Origin: Sphagnum compactum
Taxonomy: Eukaryota > Bryophyta > Sphagnopsida > Sphagnales
Assembly: GCA_965153455.1 (NCBI GenBank)
Contig: OZ234497.1
Location: 4,588,001 to 4,652,000 of the forward strand
Reading direction: 5' to 3'
Length of the DNA: 64,000 bases
Below the pieces are notes generated by a model. The model made no database searches and was not told the origin of the DNA. It saw nothing but the letters and a program-made list of their open reading frames with translations. Numbering within the stretch: position 1 is the first letter of the stretch; every line of letters begins with the position of its first letter. A program made the position numbers and the translations under genes. This document shows, one piece after another, positions 31,141-42,362 of this stretch.

Positions 31141-32209
31141 CACCTCTACAAACCCAACCCCACCTAATTTCTCAGCCCCTCCCCTTTTTTTCCTCAATAA
31201 GATTTAATAGCACACTTTCACATTAAATTGGATTGTTCAACTTTTTGAGTAGTTTGTTGATGTTATTCTAAACCTATGGGTCTAAAGTTTAGAAAAAAGT
31301 ACTCAAACTAATCTCAACTGCGTTATTTTGAGGGTAATAGAGCCTAACAATACAAGGCGGTGAGAGCCTGCCACGAAACCCCCACTTTAGGGGGTGTAGG
31401 AGCCTAAGAGCTTGGGAGCTTGCCATTGTGCTGACAATGGAAAGATCACATGTATAGGTTACTATAACCAATTCCTAATTTAGTTAAGGTGACGATATGC
31501 CCATCCTAAAAATATTTATATGTTCACAAGGTGGCTATTTTCATTGGGAGAACGACATAATTCTGGTTTAAAAAAGCTTTTGGATGTCCATTTAACTTTT
31601 TTTTTTTGCTTGGTTATTTTAATTAATTTGAAAAAAAAGCCCAAAAATGGGAAAAATGCACCAACTTTTTGAAACCACAAAATAAAAATAAAAAACCCTG
31701 GTGGGCGGGGGTTGTCCTCTAGACAGTGTTTGACTTACTGGACAAAATTGCAAATGAATTATTATTTTCGACGTGTGTTGCTGTCCTTGGCTAAACAAAA
31801 ATAATATCCTGGTATTATAGTAACATCATCGTAGTCCAGTTCGCTATATTGAAATATATGGTAGTAAATGATAACAACATTATCGTGTACTACAACTTGC
31901 CAATTCCTGTTCACAGGACCAATCCGTTTGATTCTGTGGTCCAGTGGTAGACCCCAACCCACGTTTAAATATGTACCAACCACAATAATGTTAACAATTG
32001 AAGTAGGGATTGTGGTCCGGCCTAGTGAATAGAATATTTTATCGATTGATTTACTTTTCACAAGGTATTTTTTAAATTAATTATTTCAACATGAGTTGCA
32101 TCTGGCAAACTACTTCGGCAGATGCCGCACATGTATGTCCAATATTTCGTTTTATAGAATCCCATGTGAAAAATAAAGAAATGGGGAGAAGACTTTGCCA
32201 GGCTGCAAT
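31141..32209. other. Intergenic DNA with a box-A-like motif, no gene
   Basis: tggtccagtggtagac near 31940 resembles an RNA polymerase III box A. Related motifs occur in the minus sense near 32558 and 32860. No complete tRNA fold or box B was found. Confidence 0.4.
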
Positions 32210-32500
32210 CCCTACCAGCGTTTTAAATTTTTTTATCATGTAGCTCAGGTTGATAATTCCAAAGACTATTTAGCCAGATTTGGCAATTAAAAAAATTGAA
32301 AGTAAATTTCTTGTCGCATCCTATATTTCTGGCGACCTACTAGAATTTAGTGTAGCATTTGCAGAATTTTATTAGATTTTTCCATTTTTTTGTCGAAATC
32401 TGGCGACTTAAAAACCCAAAAAACACCCAAATTTTGCCATTTTGAAAATAATTCGCCATTTGACGGTTTTTCGCCCAAAAAATAATCACTGATCCCTACT
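32210..32500. repeat. CTGGCGA-family element, copy B
   Basis: Contains tttagccagatttggc, tttctggcgacctac, gaaatctggcgac and ends aattcgccatttgacggtttttcgcc before aatcactgatccctac. It is more diverged than copies A and F. Confidence 0.5.
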
Positions 32501-32579
32501 TCATGTGTTGACATTGTGGTCGCTAGTTGTAAGGTACTACCTATTTAAAAGTGGGTGGGCGTCTACCACTCAGCCCTTT

Positions 32580-32810
32580 TTTTTACTGGCGACATGCGAG
32601 AGAGAAATTGAATATCAAAAATTGGTAAATGCAATATTTTTGGAGGTTTTCAATCGCCAAAAATGAGAGAAACAGATTGCGATATTTGATTTTCAGTTTG
32701 CAGCGAAATTAAAGAAGGCTCATGAAAGATCTATAATTCGTATCTAGTTTATTGCGCGATTTTGGCTAAATCTCGCTGTGGATGATCGCCATTATTTGTA
32801 CATCACTGAT
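32580..32810. repeat. CTGGCGA-family element, copy C
   Basis: Begins ttttttactggcgacatgcg and carries caatcgccaaaaatgag and gattttggctaaatc near its end, followed by gatgatcgccat. Confidence 0.45.
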
Positions 32811-33029
32811 AGCCATTTTGGCTCCAAGAGATTTCCCTAGAAAAAACTCTGCTACCACTGGACCATGAATTACTCCACATACCCACGGCGCATCTGCCAA
32901 GATATTACCATAAAGCTGCTGCATTAATGGGAGTTCACCAAAGCTATGAACCCGTGTTTTTTTTTTCAATTTTGAGAAGTAGGAGGACTGGCCATCATGC
33001 AGGAGAGGACTTCGTCAAATTTGGTGACA

Positions 33030-33215
33030 GGTCAGACAACCAGGTAGAAAATTCAGGAAATCCTTCTACATACTGGCGACAAGGTAGGACTGATTGTCTA
33101 AAACTGGCGAGTCCCAGAAAAAATTCCTCGAAAACTGGCGAGTTTTCTGGATTTTTCCGAAATTTTTGCTTTGGGGCCTTCATAGCCTTTTCTTTGGTCG
33201 CAGAGGCGCGAATTT
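33030..33215. repeat. CTGGCGA-family fragment, copy D
   Basis: Three actggcga motifs (near 33073, 33104 and 33134) lie in a block with the same style as the other copies. Confidence 0.4.
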
Positions 33216-33369
33216 TCGGCAAAAAAAACACACACACTGCTATGAACGCATTGTCTCAATTTGGAACACAAGTGTCAAAAGTCTACAGATAGACCCTACT
33301 CTCCTACTACCTAGACTCTGAGTGTGCACCAGGATTCCGGTTTTCTAGGAAATATTTTTGGGAGTTAAA

Positions 33370-33650
33370 TGGGCTATCATTTATGGGAGTTAGAAGCAGA
33401 AAAAATGGCGATCAGCCCTAGGAAGATTTAGCCCAATCTGGTTATGGACCAGGTATGACTTGCACAAATAATTAATCAGCCTTCTACATTTTTGGCTAAT
33501 ACATTGAAAATAAAAAACTGAAAATCTGGCGATTTTTACTTTTTTTCTGTTCCCTCAGTTCTGGCGATTGAAAAACTTCAGAAACACTTCCATATTCGGA
33601 TTTTGAATATTTATTTTCGCTTTCTGGCGAAATCTCTCCAGTAGAAAAGA
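33370..33650. repeat. CTGGCGA-family element, copy E, near the TNL start
   Basis: Contains aaatggcgatcagccc, gaaaatctggcgattttt, agttctggcgattgaaa and tttctggcgaaatctctccagtag. It ends about 290 bp before the TIR-NB-LRR start codon. Confidence 0.5.
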
Positions 33651-33939
33651 GCCTTCAAGAAAGTTCCGACAGTCTGGAAAATAGATTCATGAAGTTCATC
33701 GGTTTCCGAAGGCATTATTTGGGCTTTGTTGCAATCGTAAGCGAACTCCTGCTGCAGCCATCCCAACAATCGTCTTTGCAGGCCATTTTAGTTCGCGTGA
33801 AGTAGCTCCTGTTGAAGTAGAGAGAGAGCTTGAGACAGAGATTTTGCATCAGCAGTGGAGTCTCAACAAGACGGCCCCCAGAGAGCGTGTAGTAGATAGC
33901 AAAAAGCTTGTGCCAGTAAAAAAACCCAGCTTAGAGACC

Positions 33940-36900
33940 ATGGCTGCAGTACCAGGGATGTTCGATGTTTTCTTGAACCATCGAGGACCTGATGTGAAGC
34001 AGAACTTCGCTGCTCATCTCCACCAAGCACTTCAAGAAGCAGGGTGCCGTCCATTCCTAGATATGGAGTCTCTCGAGAAAGGGCAACATGGTCAAAAGAA
34101 GATCTATGAGGCGATTGGATGTGCTAGTGTGCATGTGGCCATCTTCTCCAAACACTACGCTGACTCCCACTACTGTCTTGACGAGTTGTGCGCCATGCTC
34201 GAAAGGAAGAAGCTCATTATTCCTGTTTTCTACGATGTTTCACCAAATGATTTGCATTGTAAGCTCCACAATGGACCGTACACCGAGGCTTTTCGCAAAA
34301 CTCATGGGAGGAGACTGGCAAGTGATGTGAAGAAATGGAAAGACGCACTTTCCATGGTTGCTCAGTTGTCCGGATTCCAACTTGTTGATTACAATGGGTG
34401 AGACAACCGAAACTCAAAATACTCATTCTATTTCATATTACTTGGATCAGAGCTTTCAAAAAATCCACGTTGTTTAAACTAATTACTTGTTCTCCGCCAA
34501 GAGTGGGTCGATGTTTGACGCAATCTATCATGTTTGAAATCTAATAATGGGCTAAAAGGAGCGCGATGCGGGTGGTTGCAGGAATGAAGCTCAATTGAAG
34601 ACAGCAATTGTAAGCAGAGTTCGAGACCACTTGCGTGCCTCCCAGCTACCGCCACTTGCACCCTATCAAGTGGGATTAGAGGAGACATCCAAGGAGTTGA
34701 TTGAAACTCTAAACTGGACGGAAAATGATGTTGGGGTTTTGAGTTTGGTCGGCATGGGTGGAATTGGGAAAACTACTCTTGCCAAGGAGATATACCGTCG
34801 CTTCGAGAAGAATGACACGTTTGAAAAAAAGAGCTTTCTTATGAATGTAAGAGAGAGTGCAATTCTAGATTTGCAAAAACAGTTGGCCAGTGATTTGTTG
34901 AGAGAGGATGTAAGAAGTACGGACGGATTCAATAAATGTTTTAATCGCGTCATGGATCGCAAAGTGTTGATCGTTATCGATGATGTAGATAAAAAAGGTC
35001 AATTTGATGAACTCATACCTGACATCAACAAACTTGGTCCCGGTAGTCGAGTCATCATCACATCACGTGATTCAAATGTGGTGAACAACATCATGAAGAA
35101 TGGAAATTGCAAATATTTGAGGCATGAAATGGCACTGTTAAGCACCACAGACTCCAGACATCTCTTCAACTGGCATGCATTCCGTAGTGCTGATGCTATT
35201 GATGGCTTCCAAGAACTTGCCAAGAAGGTGGCGGATGCTTGTTGTCGTCTGCCACTAGCATTGGAAGTTATTGGAAGGTTTTTGTTCGACAAAAGAGAAG
35301 AGTTTGACTTAAAGAGTACTTGGCCGCAAACAATCAAGACATTGAGCAAAGAGAAAGACATTCTCAAAAAGCTTGAGGTCAGTTACGACGGTCTCTCTCT
35401 AGAAGCAAGCATGATGTTCTTGGACATAGCCTGCTTCATGATCGGCCAACGTGAACATACAGCGATGCAGATTTTCGAAGCATGCAAATCCGACTACGGA
35501 GAAGGACCAGCACCATTCTTCAGCACGCTCAAGGACAAGTGTTTAGTGAAGTTGGATGAAGATAGACGAATCATAATGCATGATCTTCTTCGTGACATGG
35601 GACGTGAAGTGGTCAAGAAGAAATCATGTAAGATGAAGAAAGGAACACCAAGCCACCTGTGGGATCCTGAAATGGTACAACGAGTGTTGCAAAACAAGGA
35701 GGTTAGTACCTAGTATTTAAACTTGAAATTATATAATAATTTTTTCAACAAGTTTTTGGGGGTTGCGGGTGGGATAACCATAAAAGATTTTGAACTTCAA
35801 GTTTCAAGTATTGTAACTTAGGGTCAATATCCACATTGAAGAAATGAACAATTAATCAAATTTTTAAAAAAATAATTATACTGTTTATAGTTTAAATTGA
35901 TTTTTTTTCCTTTGGGATCAAACATACTCTAATTTAATATTACATCATAAGAGTAGTTAAAATGATCCATATTGTCAATGGCCATAGTATTTAGGACCAT
36001 TTGCATGACATGACTGTCATGTATTTTGAGCCATTTTAAAATATGTGTATCGAAAAGATTGTGTAATGATGAAACTGACCCCCTGGGTAATGTAAATCTA
36101 AAAAGATCAAATTTGCAACCATAAAACATTCACAAAAGTATGCATTATGTTATCTATAAAAGTTTTCCACCATTTTTGTCATTTTTTAGTGATTTATATT
36201 CAAAGGTCCTTGTAATATACATTAGATTCTACCAAGTGCCTAACATTATTGATGTCAATTATCCCACCTTATTCTCTTTTCCTCGTACATTTGTCTTAAC
36301 AAAAAATATCCACATGGACCAAATGTATTCTTTGTCAAATTAATGCTTAACCCCTCATTGTCCCAAGAGTCCATTTTAACAATAAAATATCGACCAAAAT
36401 TTTTTGTTGGGGCATTTAGGGTTAAGCACTTCATTGGACCGTGGTTTTGGCATGTGAATTTTCATCAAATCACTCCTTTACACACTTGTGTTGGATTTGT
36501 AGGGCACAAATCAAGTCCGAGGGCTTTCAACATTTGGAATTGGCCGTGGTGGCATTGGTGCAACTAATGTGGCTAAAAATTACAAAGGCATGAGTAGATT
36601 GCATTTTTGGGAATGCACCAATAGAAGTTATGTTGCACATATATTTCAATTTTGAATATGTAAAACTCATTCACTATCAAATTAATAGACCACATGATGG
36701 GGCTTTTGTGTTCAATGCATTATAAGCTAATGAAAACATTTTACCTTTTGCAATGTTGGATTACAGATCCCTTATAAAGACTTGCGGACATTGATCCTTT
36801 CAAGTTGCAGAGCCCTTAAAGAACTTCCGAAGGATATTGGGAAATTATTGAGGCTCAATGAATTGAATTTAACATTGTGCTCGAGTTTAAAGGCATTACC

Positions 36901-38239
36901 CGACTCCATGTCTCAATTGAAAGAACTCAAACACCTTGACCTATCCGCTTGTGTCGAGTTGAAGTCTTTACCTGATTCAATTGTGCACTTGTCACAACTC
37001 GAGACCTTTCGATTGTCGAAGTGTCACAAATTGGAGAATTTGCCAGTGGAGTTCAGGAAACTTCAAAGCTTGGTGGAATTGGACTTATCTTATTGTTCCC
37101 AATTGGGGTGTTTACCTGATTCAATTGTGCACTTGTCACAACTCAAGACATTTAGATTCTGGGGTTGCGACAAATTGGAGAAATTGCCAGTGGAGTTCGA
37201 GAAATTTCAAAGCTTGGTGGAATTGGACTTATCTAATTGTTCCCAATTGGGGTGTTTACCTGATTCAATTGTGCACTTGTCAAAACTCGAGACACTTCGA
37301 TTGTGGGTATGCCACAAATTGGAGAATTTGCCAGTGGAGTTCGGGAAACTTCAAAGCTTGGTGGAATTGGACTTATCTTATTGTTCCCAATTGGGATGTT
37401 TACCTGATTCAATTGTGCACTTGTCACAACTCGAGACATTTCAATTGTCGAAGTGTCACAAATTGGAGAATTTGCCAGTGGAGTTCGGGAAACTTCAAAG
37501 CTTGGTGGAATTGGACTTATCTTATTGTTCCCAATTGGGGTGTTTACCTGATTCAATTGTGCACTTGTCACAACTCAAGACAGTTAGATTGTGGGGTTGC
37601 GACAAATTGGAGAATTTGCCAGTGGAGTTCGGGAAACTTCAAAGCTTGGTGCAACTGGACTTATCTTATTGTTCCCAATTGGGGTGTTTACCTGATTCAA
37701 TTGTGCACTTGTCAAAACTCGAGACACTTCGATTGTTGGAATGCCACAAATTGCAAAATTCGCGAGTGGAGTTGGAGAAACTTCAAAGCTTGGTGACATT
37801 GGACTTATCTTATTGTTCCCAATTGGGGTGTTTACCTGATTCAATTGTGCACCTGTCACAACTCAAGAAATTTCAATTGTTCCAGTGCCACAAATTGGAA
37901 AATTTGCCAGTGGAGTTCGAGAAACTTCGAAGCTTGGTGGAATTGGACTTATCTTTTTGTTCCCAATTGGGGTGTTTACCTGATTCAATTGTGCATTTGT
38001 CACAACTCAAGATATTTCAATTTTTTGGATGCGAGAAGTTGGAGAATTTGCCAATGGAGTTTGGCAAACTTCAAAGCTTGGTGGAACTGAACTTATCTTA
38101 TTGTTCCCAATTGGGGTGTTTACCTGATTCAATTGTGCACTTGTCACAACTCAAAACATTTCGATTGTCTGGTTGTCACGAATTGGAGAATTTGCCAATG
38201 GAGTTCGGGAAACTTCAAAGCTTGGTGGAACTCGACTGA
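33940..38239 (+). CDS. TIR-NB-LRR (TNL) immune receptor
   Basis: Intracellular immune receptor. Exons: 33940-34397, 34582-35701, a likely linker exon from 36503, and 36767-38239; the phases checked at 34397/34582 and 35701 fit. The ATG at 33940 has an accATGG context. TIR: FDVFLNHRGPDVK and HYCLDELCAML, whose DEL Glu matches the catalytic Glu of TIR NADases. NB-ARC: GMGGIGKTT (P-loop), VLIVIDDV (kinase 2), GSRVIITSRD, LPLALEVIG, LDIACFMIG and MHDLLRDMG. Linker: GTNQVRGL and KGMSRLHFWECTN, before an in-frame stop near 36652; its donor is unclear. The LRR exon begins with LRTLILSSCRALKELP and then holds nine 48-residue double-LRR units. The TGA at 38237 replaces the TTA (Leu) of the LDLSYC motif; the same frame is open for one more unit to TGA at 38387. 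The truncation is mild, so function is uncertain. Confidence 0.88.
36503..36652 (+). other. Likely NB-LRR linker exon of the TNL gene
   Basis: Follows a ttgtag acceptor in the phase of the preceding NB-ARC exon and reads GTNQVRGLSTFG and then NYKGMSRLHFWECTN. This matches the GT-x-x-V-x-G-L and F-x-x-M-x-x-L-R pattern that normally links the NB-ARC domain to the LRRs. The frame stops near 36652 and no strong donor in the right phase was found, so it may be degenerate or skipped. Confidence 0.5.
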
Positions 38240-38389
38240 TCTTATTGTTTCCAATTGAGGTGTTTACCTCAGTCAATTGTGCACTTGTCACAACTCCAAA
38301 CATTTCGATCGTTTGGTTGCCACAAATTGGAGAATCTACCAGTGAAGTTCATGAAACTTCAAAGTTTCAACCCCAACTGTCTGAGTTGA
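36968..38389 (+). repeat. Ten tandem 144-bp LRR units
   Basis: cctgattcaattgtgcac recurs every 144 bp (36971, 37115, 37259 and onward). Each unit encodes two 24-residue LRRs: LPDSIVHLSQLxxFxLxxCxK and then a LENLPVEF...LDLSYCSQLGC half. The second LRR is nearly constant while the first varies at its beta-strand positions. The tenth unit lies after the TGA at 38237. Confidence 0.9.
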
Positions 38390-39529
38390 CATCTGATTTC
38401 ACCTTATGATCTATCCTAAAACTATCCTACAAGGGATGGGTCCTTTAGGAAGCTAGGATAATAGGTGGTTACTAGGTAAGTAGATCACATGCAGATCATC
38501 ATGATGGGACACCTTGGTAAATAGATAAGTGCTAGTGGTGGTAGTAGGTATGTGAAAACAGAAACTGAGCTAACCACCATGGTTAGCTAGGGAACTGAAT
38601 CAAATGGAAAAAGTGTTTCCTGTCCACCCACCATTCATCCCTCGTGGTGCACTAGTGTAACCATCATAGTTAGCTAAACCCTAAACCCTAAAACTGGAAC
38701 CCAGTGGAAAAATGTACTTCAGTAGCAACATGCAGTATCTTAAAAGTCATACAGAATTTGAGCTTCTTGCAAACAGCCACCAATTTCACTGTGTTAATTG
38801 AGCAGCTTGTACTTGCTACAACTGGATCATGTCCAAAGTTCCTCTTGTAAAGTCAAATAAGATGTTTGGATACAAAGTACCTGGATCATCATCTGCCTGA
38901 CACAGGGCCCAGGTCTTGGAGATACTTAGAAGCCACATCCACCACTGCATGTTTAGGTTCCTAATCTTCATGGTAAATCCCTTCATGGCCAGCCAAAAGT
39001 GCATAGAAGAACCCACATAACTGGCACCCCAAGTTGTAAGTGACTAAATGTTTTCTTATGCTACACTACTGACAAACACTTGTCTATGATATTGCACAGA
39101 AAATCTTCACATCTAAAAGGTTTACATAACAATGAGTGCAGTCATAACCCTGTGAGAGTTGCTCACAAAGTGTCAAACCACCACCTTCATTACAATTAGC
39201 ACAAGCTGCCATGACTTCCCACAAACTTCATCAACTTGTCATGGTGGGTGTAGATATGTGTACAACAATCTGCCTACAATTTCAGGCGAAGCATTATACA
39301 AAATATGAGTCCTGAGTTTCTGTTGTGTTTCTGGAAGACTGGGTCATGATGTTGGCAAGCACTCAAGAGGCATAGCTAACACCAACACACTATGTGTAAT
39401 GGCCATACTACCACTTTGCTTCAACTTTTAGCATAAACTCGCATTCTTATAGGACAAAAGTTCACATGAATAACAAGACAGTACTGAACCCACTGCTGTG
39501 TTGTCCAGCAGTGGCATCCCAATCCTGTA
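38390..39529. other. No confident gene
   Basis: 3' flank of the TNL gene. A telomere-like ctaaaccctaaaccctaaa lies near 38674-38692. A minus-strand stretch near 38840-39010 has some coding look but no recognisable family and stops in all frames. Confidence 0.4.
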
Positions 39530-39739
39530 TCAGTCAATTTGAATATCTTCAGGAATGGAATCATCATCGTCAACAGAAGGTGATTCTGACAAATCTAGCC
39601 CAGCAGCCTCAGAAGTCCGTGCCACCCACTCCCGCAGTGGCTCCTCATTCAGGTCAAGCCGAAGCAAACCTGCAAACACTCCCCCAAAGAAAGCAATTGG
39701 CTCCTGTCCCCAATAAAAACCCCAGAAAATCCATACCAA
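39530..39739 (-). CDS. Possible terminal exon of an unidentified gene
   Basis: The minus-strand frame ends with a natural-looking acidic C-terminus: FFGGVFAGLLRLDLNEEPL, then REWVARTSEAAGLDLSES, then DDDDSIPEDIQID and stop. Part of the start is hydrophobic and could be a membrane segment. A good acceptor (gtgtttgcag) lies just upstream of the LLRLDL codons, so the exon could begin there. No upstream exon was recognised and no family is named. The composition suggests real or recently lost coding sequence. Confidence 0.35.
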   Translation of the reverse strand: MVWIFWGFYWGQEPIAFFGGVFAGLLRLDLNEEPLREWVARTSEAAGLDLSESPSVDDDDSIPEDIQID

Positions 39740-41789
39740 ACACTAGATTCAGTCTCTGGAGTCCACATTCTTGCAGCTGATTCTGTGTACACCAGGATCG
39801 ATCATGAGAAGTTCAAATTGACACCATGGGAAGAAGTGTAAGGTAGACTACTGCAATCAGGAACCTGCAATCAAAGAGCTCACAAATAGCCTTAACAGAT
39901 CATTTGTACTCGTGAGAGGTTTCTGTTTGACAGCAGTAAATACATATGCCATTTCTGCTACATGATGATACACACAACTGCCAGACACTACCTGCTCTCC
40001 TTCTTCTACTTTCTCTCTTCTGAATTGATGATGAAATGAGAAGATGTGTAAGGTAGATTACTGCAATCAGGAACCTATAGCTTTGAAGGTTGATGACAAG
40101 GGGGTTGATGATAAAATAAGGGATTTTAAGAATGGTCTTCCATGAATTCTCAAGGTTGTTACTGCATTTGTGGGGTGTAAGTTTGTTGTGCTTGTTTTGT
40201 TTCATGAGAGAGTACCCTTACATATTGGGAGCTCCAAAGGAATGCCTAGTCATCTTGGTCCAAAAACGTTGATTTTTGAACAATGGGCTAGGTTTTTCTT
40301 TGTCAAACTCATGAAATATTTATCTTGAGGGATGGGAGTTTTTTGATTTCGAATTTGGGATGATGTTGTTGTTATGATGGCTGAAATATCATGTTTTTGA
40401 TGTTGCAGATGACACAAGGGTTTGTGTAGCCATGGGATTTAAAGGAAAATTCTTTTGTTGTTATTTGAACATGAGTGTTTGTGGGAAATGTTCAAGTGGA
40501 GTTGTTGTGGTATGTTGGGACAGTGAGGGGAGAAAGGGGAAGCACCAGTTGAGCTCAAGACATGGAGATTGGAGTGATCTAACCTTTTAGAGACCTTCAA
40601 TTTCAAATTTTACTACTGGCAACCAGGATCAGATGCATATTTAGGAGCAAGTTGTTATTGTAGCTTAGGCAGGAATGATACAACCATCTACATCTTGATA
40701 CATGTTTCAAGTTTAATGAAGCAATTGTGTATTGTGTGTACCCTTGTCTTTTTGTTACATCATAATCTACCAAGACACTTTGGCATGTTTAGGCCAATCT
40801 CGATGTCTAGCTTAGAATTCCCCACAATGCAAATTCTAGAACCATCAACAATGAAAGAAAGAGTTGATAAAAACATTTCATCAAACTTGATTTTCATGTG
40901 ATTTGACTTCATAATTTTCAAAAGGTTCATTCTTTGTATATTTTGTGAAGCACTTTGAGATAAAGGGATAGTTTTTGCTATGCCATGAAATAATGGAATT
41001 TTATTTTTAAAATGACTAAATTGAGAATATTTTAAATATATATTAAGCTTATTTTCATAATGAAATTTAAGCACCCTATTTGTAATTAAGTATATTGTAA
41101 ATTTTAATTCCTATAATGTTTTGCACATCAATTGGAAAAAATGGAAATGACTTCCTCAAGTGACAATTTTATCAAACTTACTTGACTTTCATGTGAAAAA
41201 CATTAATGACTCTTGATGTGTGACTTGAAAGGAAGTTACAAAAAGAAATTTACATTTGAAATTGATCAGCCAGCTGCTTCTACTTTTGTTGGCCTTGCCT
41301 ACCAAGGTGAGGATATTGTGTTTAGATTCATTATAGAGTATAGTAGCTTAACGGATTTTGGCCCCTAGGTAATAGGTCTATTTTGATACGAGGATTTTTG
41401 AAAGATGGTATTTTGGCTTGTGTTGAAACTTGAGATTAGTATAATTTTAGAGGATTTTTGGGATATTATATTTAAGTATGGTGAAATATTTGAGTTTTCA
41501 TAATTCTTCTTTTGCCTTAAGATTTTTTTTAAATATAAATCGCAAGGCCACGGTGTGTCATACCCCTTGTTTATGCTGTGAACTAATTTCAGTTTTCTGG
41601 ACACACTCGAAAATAACTTTTCAAAAAAAAATCAATGCAATTTTCAGCCACCCCCCTTGGCAGAATGTCCTTTCAAAACAAAAAATTAACCTTCCCATTC
41701 TTGGAAGATCCCAATTTGATTACCAATGGACCTTCCACTTTTGTAAGCTTCCTAAAATTTGAAAAGTTATTTCCATAAACATAGCAACC
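39740..41789. other. Intergenic DNA with a dispersed direct repeat
   Basis: gtgtaaggtaga(c/t)tactgcaatcaggaacct occurs near 39836 and again near 40047, a diverged duplication about 210 bp apart. No other feature was recognised. Confidence 0.45.
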
Positions 41790-42362
41790 TTTTTTTCTCA
41801 ATTTTCCTCGGCTTTCAACATAGTTGTGCAGTTCTTGAATTTCCAAAGAACTACCGGTTTTGGGTATTTCAAAAAAAATTATTTGCCGGTTATCAAAAAT
41901 GGGAACAGATAACCAAGGGTTTTTAGGGCAGTTTCTCAAAGGTACATAACCATCGTTCTCTAACAAAACCAAATAACTGGTTCCATTATATAATTTCAAT
42001 TCTCAAAAATCTGCGAACCGCTTCTGAAAAACAATCGCAGTTCTCAAAAAATCTGGGAACTCGTCAAATAACCTTCTACAAATTTGTCAGCTCTTTGCCA
42101 GTTAATTTGTGAAAACCACCGGTTCTTTAAGACTTTTTGAAAAAAACTGAAACCCAAGATTCTTGGATTCAGAATTTTCTTTAAAAAAAAGTTGAAACCA
42201 GAGGATCTTTGGTTCTGAGTGTTTTTCAAATAACCGGAACCGGAGGATCTTTGATTCTGAGATTTTCATAAAACTGAAAATCAGAGTTTTCTTTTCCCAA
42301 AAATTCTAAAAACCAGAACTGGGTATTATTTTTAAAATTCAGATAACTGCCCAATGCTCACA
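41790..42362. repeat. Dispersed repeat related to the 23.6-23.8 kb block
   Basis: Built of short phrases such as ttctcaaaaaatctggg, accggttctttaagac, gaggatctttggttctgag and gaggatctttgattctgag, ending ataactgcccaatgctca. The internal 'gaggatcttt(g)gattctgag' phrase is itself duplicated. Confidence 0.4.

Noticed and set aside
36981-37796. 271-codon frame overlapping the TNL LRR exon, and antisense frames
   Set aside because: The 144-bp repeat (divisible by three) keeps alternate frames open; only the LRR frame shows protein logic.
38674-38692. Interstitial telomere
   Set aside because: Only two to three CCCTAAA units here and near 49317; more likely chance or telo-box motifs than a telomeric array.
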